Below are positions 59,215-64,000 of a stretch of DNA of 64,000 nucleotides, piece by piece (positions within the stretch are counted from its first letter, which is position 1; each line of letters begins with the position of its first letter). Origin of the DNA: Inia geoffrensis. Its lineage: Eukaryota; Chordata; Mammalia; Artiodactyla; Iniidae. The position numbers and the translations under genes are program-made. Location: NCBI GenBank assembly GCA_036417435.1, contig CM070903.1:94447001-94511000 (forward strand), read 5' to 3'. The notes under the pieces were generated by a model. It was not told the DNA's origin. It saw only the letters and a list, made by a program, of their open reading frames with translations, and ran no database searches.

Positions 59215-59490
59215 TGGGTAAAGCAGGGTAAGGTAGGGCATGGACCCATGATGGCCCAGAGCAAGGTGTCAGACCCTGGCAGGTTGAGGAAGGAAGGCAA
59301 CGCAGTGTGGGGAATCAGAGCATTAGAAGGGCAAGGAGAGTATACATAGAGGGGCAAGCCCAGACACAGGCTGTTGGAGCGCAAATGAGATGAGGAGGGT
59401 GTTCATGCGGGAAGCAGCCCAATGAGGACTGTCAGAGTACAAGTTGGGTAAGGAGGGCATCTATGCAGAGGAAGGAGCAGTGGCAGCAAT
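59215..59490. repeat. GC-richer imperfect tandem stretch
   Basis: About four diverged units of 50-65 bp share a (c)tgt(c/t)(a/g)gag..aa...gg(t)gagga...g(t)..catg.(a)gag pattern, for example gctgttggagcgcaaatgag, gactgtcagagtacaagttg and aaggagggcatctatgcaga. Not a recognised microsatellite; may be an LTR or L1 5' UTR piece. Confidence 0.4.
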
Positions 59491-59919
59491 GGGAAATTTT
59501 TCATACAGGGCAACTGATCAAATGAATAAATATCTTAAGAATACTGGAAGATGTGTTCCTCACTTACAGATAAGCAATTTGCAAATATGGAAAGGAACAA
59601 GACCAGAATGAATTCTGTGGTATTTGATTAGATTTGAAGTATTAATGATAACTCATTGTTTTAAATAGGTAGAAAGACATAGTAATATTGATGTAAGTGT
59701 CTGTGAATATATATTCCCAGCTCTGTCTACTTAGAGCGCCTGGAGGGAGTGACACTCCAATAGCAATACCTAGCACCCAGATTTTGGCTTTTATATATTA
59801 TTTTCCTCTAAAAGGAAATAGTCACTGCTACAAGATAACAAAAGAGAATATCTCAATGACTTTGGGTATAGCAATGATTTTTAGAGACATCAAATGTGTG
59901 ATCCATGCAAGAAATAATT
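59491..59919. other. Unassigned, possibly part of a retroelement leader
   Basis: cccagctctgtctacttaga .. acccagattttggcttttat .. tcctctaaaaggaaatagtc joins directly to the L1 below; origin uncertain. Confidence 0.35.
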
Positions 59920-61150
59920 GATAAGCTGGACTTCATTAAAATTAAAAACATATGCTCTTTGAAAGACTTTGTGAAAGAGAATGAGAAGACAAGCTACAGA
60001 CTGAGGGAAAATATTTACAAAATACATATCTGATAAAGGACTGTTATCCAAAATATACAAAGAACCCTTAAAATTCAACAATAAGAAAACAAACGATTTT
60101 AAAATGGGCCAAAGACTTTAAAAGACACCTCATTCACCAAAGAAAATACATACATTGGAGATAAACTCATGAAAACATGTCCCACATCATATGTCATCAG
60201 GGAAATACAAATTAAAACACTATAAAACTATAGTGCTTTAATACACTATAAAACATTATCACTATACACCTATTAGAAGGGCCAAAATCAGAACACAGAC
60301 AACACTAAATGCTGTTGAGGATTCACAGCAACAGGAACTCGCATTCATTGCTGGTGGGAATGCAAAATGGTACAGCCACTTTGGAAGACAGTTTGGCAGT
60401 TTCTTACAAAATTAAACATACTCTTACCATTCTATCCAGCAACCACGCTTCTTGGTATTGATCCAAAGAAGTTGAAAACTTATGTTCACACAAAAGCCTG
60501 CACACAGATGTTTATAGCAGCTTTATTCATACTTGCCAAAACTTGGAAGCAACCAAGATGCCCCTCAGTAGGAGAATAGATAAATAAACTGTGCCACACT
60601 TAGGTAATAGAATGTTATTCAACACTAAAAAGAAATGAGCTATCAAAACATGAAAAGACATAAAAGAAACTTAAATGCATATTACTAAATGGAAAAAGCC
60701 TATCTGAAAATGCTACATACTGCATGATTTCAACTATATGACATTCCAGAAAAGTCAAAACTATGGAGACAGTTAAGAGATCAGTGACTGTCAGAGGTTA
60801 GCGGGGAGAGACGAATGAATAGGCAGAGCACAGTGGATTTTTAGGGCAGTAAAACTATTTCTATATGATACTACAATGGTAAACATATGTCATTATACAT
60901 TTGTCAAAGCCCATAGAATGTATAGCACCCAGAATTAATCCTAACGTAAACTATGGACTTTGGGGGACAACAATTTGTCAGTGTAGGTTCATTAATTTTA
61001 ACAAATGTACCACTCTGGTTGGGTGGCATTAATGAGGGAGGCTACATGTATGAGGAGGCAAGGGGTGTATGGGAAATCTCTGTACCCTCCATTCAATTTT
61101 GCATTGACTCTACAACTGCTCTAAAAATTACAGTCTATTTTATTTCCAAA
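59920..61150 (+). mobile_element. L1MA/MB LINE, sense, ORF2 C-terminal part and 3' UTR
   Basis: aagctggacttcattaaaat, aggactgttatccaaaatat, ttcaccaaagaaaatacata, catatgtcatcagggaaata, ggaactcgcattcattgctg, gtgggaatgcaaaatggtac, gtttggcagtttcttacaaa, tagcagctttattcatactt, caaccaagatgcccctcagt, tgagctatcaaaacatgaaa and accactctggttgggtggca follow the L1 3' end without large gaps. The plus ORF at 60367-60579 (QPLWKTVWQFL.. , KTYVHTKACTQMFI..) is the ORF2 C-terminus. No intact gene. Confidence 0.88.
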
Positions 61151-61789
61151 ATCATACAAAAGAAATTAATTACCAAAATGAAAAAATGCTTACAGATATT
61201 GGTTTAATCAGAAATGTCACAAAATATGCCATGCAAATAAAAACACTAATATATATGAGATAAAGATTTTATATATTATATATTACATATATTTGCTAGA
61301 TTTGATAAGAAAAGTAGACTGAAAACAGATACTGACTTCCTAATTGCCCCAAACTACTCTTTCCCTAGAAAAACTAAATGAAGCGTTAAGTGACAAAAAA
61401 AAAAAAAAAAAAAAGGAAATAGTGCACCTTGGAGAAATTTCTGGTTTCGGGGCTGGAGAAGAGAAAGTACAAGATGAGCCTGGAACATCTTACTGTGCCA
61501 GAAAACAAGGTATTATTTCTCAAAGCATGATAGAGGCATGTCAAAAGGTCACAAGTTCTACCCCGAAGCACTCCACTGGTCAAATATGGGAAAATTTGGG
61601 CAGAAAAAAGAAAGAAAAGAGATTAACTTGTTGTACCCCATTAAATAAAGTTGAATATCATGAGTACATCCTGATAAAAAGTAGTTAAATAATTAAAGTT
61701 AGCTGGGAATGAGATATTTATGTAACTTTAAGGCATCGCATTCAAAGTAATTATTCATTACAAAGGGCAAAAGATAACTTTACAGAGAG
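61151..61789. other. Unassigned sequence with AT tract and an A20 run
   Basis: TATATA-rich at 61240-61300; an A run at 61394-61413 without a recognisable element. The 114-codon plus ORF crossing it contains an artificial poly-Lys stretch. Confidence 0.4.
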
Positions 61790-62345
61790 GAAGACCAGGA
61801 GACATCACCTTAATCCAATGCCACCAGAGAAGATTCAATGAAGAGCGTAACATCCTGTCTATGATATTCTTCCCAAAGATTCATGCTCATAAAGCTAATC
61901 ATGAGGAAACATCAAACAAACTGACTGACTACCAAAGTACTGCCCTATATCCTTAAAACTGCCAAGGTTATGAAGTCAAAAAGATTGAACAACTGTACCA
62001 GATTGAATAAAGCTAGAGACATGGCAACGAAATATAAAACATGATTCTAAACTGGATCCTTTTGTTATAAAGGACATTAATGGAACACTTGACAAAAACT
62101 AACAGAGTCTGAGAATTAGATGGAGTAATATATCTATGTTAATTTCCTCATTTTGATGGCTATTTTGTGATTAGGAAGCAGAATGTCCTTATTCTTAGGA
62201 AATGCTCACTAACGTATTTGAAGGGGAGATGGGCAACTTACTTTCAAATGGCTTAGAAGAAAGACAGGCATTTGTTTTCTCCTTGCACCTTTCCTACAAG
62301 TTTGTTTGTTTAAAAATAAAAAGTGTATAATAATTTGAAAAAAGC
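61790..62345 (+). mobile_element. L1M-type 3' UTR, sense (family uncertain)
   Basis: catgaggaaacatcaaacaa, ccttaaaactgccaaggtta, gaacaactgtaccagattga, agagacatggcaacgaaata, taaactggatccttttgtta, taaaggacattaatggaaca, ttaatttcctcattttgatg, atgtccttattcttaggaaa and the aaaataaaaagtg terminus form a pattern common at old retroelement 3' ends. Confidence 0.5.
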
Positions 62346-62884
62346 GATAGGTAGACTGGTTTCCTGATTCTGAAAATTTAACAGCATAAAGATTATTTAA
62401 AATTCATTTGGTTAAGTTAATAAAATTCTAAGAATATTATTTTAACTTAATAAATATACTACAATCCATCGGCAAGAAAGCCTGGATAAGACAAAAATAA
62501 AATACTTTAAAAAGTGTAATACACAGGACTTGTATTACTTGACATTATAAACATATCAGAAATAAACAATAAATCATAACAATGTAGCATTTTTCAAAAA
62601 TAAACAGAACAACAAAACTGAAGAAAAAGTCCAGAAGATGCATGTACATGTAAGTATTTTGTACATAATAAAGAACACATTTCAAATTAGGATGGAAAGA
62701 TGTGCTCTTCAATACTGCTATTTAGAGCTTTATCTCTACTTCACAACAGTGAAGTACAAGTTTAATTGTAAAAAACTCAAAACATAAACATATCTAAAGA
62801 AAATATAGGTTAATATGTATATAATTTGGTGTCACAGAAGCTAAGCTTGAAGTCAAAGAAGGAAACCATAAAGGAGATCTATAT
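62346..62884. other. Unassigned AT-rich sequence
   Basis: No gene or repeat recognised. Confidence 0.4.
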
Positions 62885-63895
62885 TCCCATAAACAGAATA
62901 AAGGGACAATCGATTAGAAAAAGTAGATAAATCTCAAAGATGGAATTTATTTGGCTAATAACATGTTTAAATCATTAGTAGTCAAAGTTTTTCCAATTTA
63001 GGCAATGAGAAAGAAGATCACACCTATTGAAATGGCATATATTAAAAAGAATGTAGGGGCTTCCCTTGTGGCATAGTGGTTAAGAATCCACCTGCCAATG
63101 CAGGGGACATGGGTTTGAGCCCTGGTCCGGGAAGATCCCACATGTCACAGAGCAACTAAGCCCGTGTGCCAAAGCTACTGAGCCCCCGTGCCTAGAGCCT
63201 GTGCTCCACAGCAAGAGAAGCCTGCACACCACAATGAAGAGTAGCCCCTGCTTGCCTCAACTAGAGAAAGCCTGCGTGCGGCAATGAAGACCCAACACAG
63301 CCAAAAATAAATAAATATTTTTAAAAGGGAATGTAATGTACAGTACTGAAGAGTGCACACTGAACCTTTGCCAGAGGGATTATATATGGCCACCACCGTT
63401 AGGGAGAGCACATTGGGAATATACATTAAAAAGACTAGAAACGTACATATTCCTCACCAAAAAAATTCCCCATCAGAACTTTACCCTACGGAAATAATCA
63501 AACAACTGTATAATGTGTATGCAATGTTTGTTGTTAATAACAGGAAAACAAACCACAAATCTAGAAACAATTTAAAAAATCAAGTAACTAAGTGTTAAAT
63601 TATGTCATTAAAACGAGCTAATAATTATGTCATCTAAAATTTCACATATAAATATGAGAAATAAATTTATGACAGAGCTTAAGATGTCATTTTTGTATTA
63701 AAAAGTGTGTGTGACACACTTCTCAGAAGGAGAGAATTAAAGAGTAAAAGAAAGGCAGAGAAAGAAATTGAATGGATAAAAGGAGTTATCTCAGGATGAT
63801 AGGATTCTAGGGTTTTTCTTTCTATCTGCACTATTTCTTTTCTAATGATTATAAAGTGAGCATGTGTTTCTTACTTAATAAAAATAATAAAAGCT
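62885..63895 (+). mobile_element. L1M LINE 3' end, sense, host of a CHR-1 SINE
   Basis: After the SINE: gaactttaccctacggaaat, gcaatgtttgttgttaataa, ttaaattatgtcattaaaac, ggatgataggattctagggt, ctaatgattataaagtgagc and atgtgtttcttacttaataa are the ORF2 end and 3' UTR of an L1M. Before it, aatgagaaagaagatcacac fits the corresponding ORF2 codons. Confidence 0.65.
63057..63326 (+). mobile_element. CHR-1-type SINE, sense (older, longer form)
   Basis: ggggcttcccttgtggcata to the ccaaaaataaataaatattt tail. Unlike the short CHR copies it contains gagcaactaagcccgtgtgc, gaagagtagcccctgcttgc, ctcaactagagaaagcctgc and gcaatgaagacccaacacag. Flanks aaaaagaatgta (63044-63055) and aaaagggaatgta (63323-63335) are a decayed target-site duplication. 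Several CpG sites have become TG/CA, so it is older than the short CHR copies. Confidence 0.93.
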
Positions 63896-64000
63896 ATAGA
63901 AAGTTGTGAGGAAAACAATCTGAGAATAAAGAGGCAGAAAATTTACAAAATTTTTAGTTAATGAAGAAACAAAACATCTAAAGAATGTAGTTAATTTATT
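63896..64000. other. Unassigned sequence at the window edge
   Basis: Nothing recognised. Confidence 0.4.

Noticed and set aside
61344..61688. 114-codon plus ORF
   Set aside because: Contains a poly-Lys run encoded by an A20 tract, a mark of non-coding DNA.
1..64000. CRISPR arrays, operons, ribosome binding sites, prophage or plasmid features
   Set aside because: The sequence is vertebrate nuclear DNA full of LINEs and SINEs; no regularly spaced repeats or bacterial coding pattern.

Overview
The window is AT-rich mammalian nuclear DNA. I found no intact host gene, RNA gene or exon I could defend. At least six tRNA-derived SINEs are of the CHR type (head gggcttccctggtggcgcag; body with a GGTTCGTGCCC-like B box and a gagaggccacaacagtgaga block). 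That family is typical of whales and their hippo/ruminant relatives. The short variant is the one I associate with toothed and baleen whales. Together with the artiodactyl/cetacean-type L1 and a mariner of the kind known in cetartiodactyls, this points to a cetacean. Species and chromosome cannot be told from the sequence.

Layout. 1-8.8 kb: a hAT-like repeat fragment at the left edge, a long antisense L2 (590-2160), MIR, L2 and MER5 pieces, otherwise unassigned AT-rich DNA. 8.8-17.1 kb: degenerate L1M copies, two MIRs, a Tigger/MER2-type transposon with TA target site, and a hAT-like element. 17.4-22 kb: MIRs, a (CA)n tract and a long sense L2. 22.03-29.29 kb: one full-length but dead L1, about 7.26 kb, with 13-bp target-site duplications, a CpG-rich 5' UTR carrying a YY1-like motif, and broken ORF1 and ORF2. 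32.48-32.93 kb: a solitary MLT1-type LTR. 33.4-37.5 kb: L2 with a nested MIR, several L1 3' ends and a CHR SINE. 37.9-42.5 kb: L2, MIR, CHR, a Charlie-type hAT element, and a retroposed fragment of a polyadenylated transcript. 45-50 kb: L2s in both orientations, one holding two stacked CHR SINEs, a 113-bp mariner remnant, MIRs and a microsatellite. 50-59 kb: mostly unassigned DNA with one CHR SINE, a (TA)n(CA)n tract, a MER5 element and one unexplained 113-codon ORF. 59.2-64 kb: a GC-richer imperfect tandem stretch, L1 3' ends and an older CHR-1-type SINE.

Nothing here works together as a pathway. The window reads as an intergenic (or deep intronic) stretch whose content is layered transposon insertions. 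The most informative observations are insertion structures (target-site duplications, nesting order, a retroposed RNA), the inactivating changes in the L1 enzymes, and one ORF worth a protein search. I saw no sign of a new biological system. Repeat names come from remembered family consensus features, not from a database run; boundaries of old repeats are accurate to some tens of bases.
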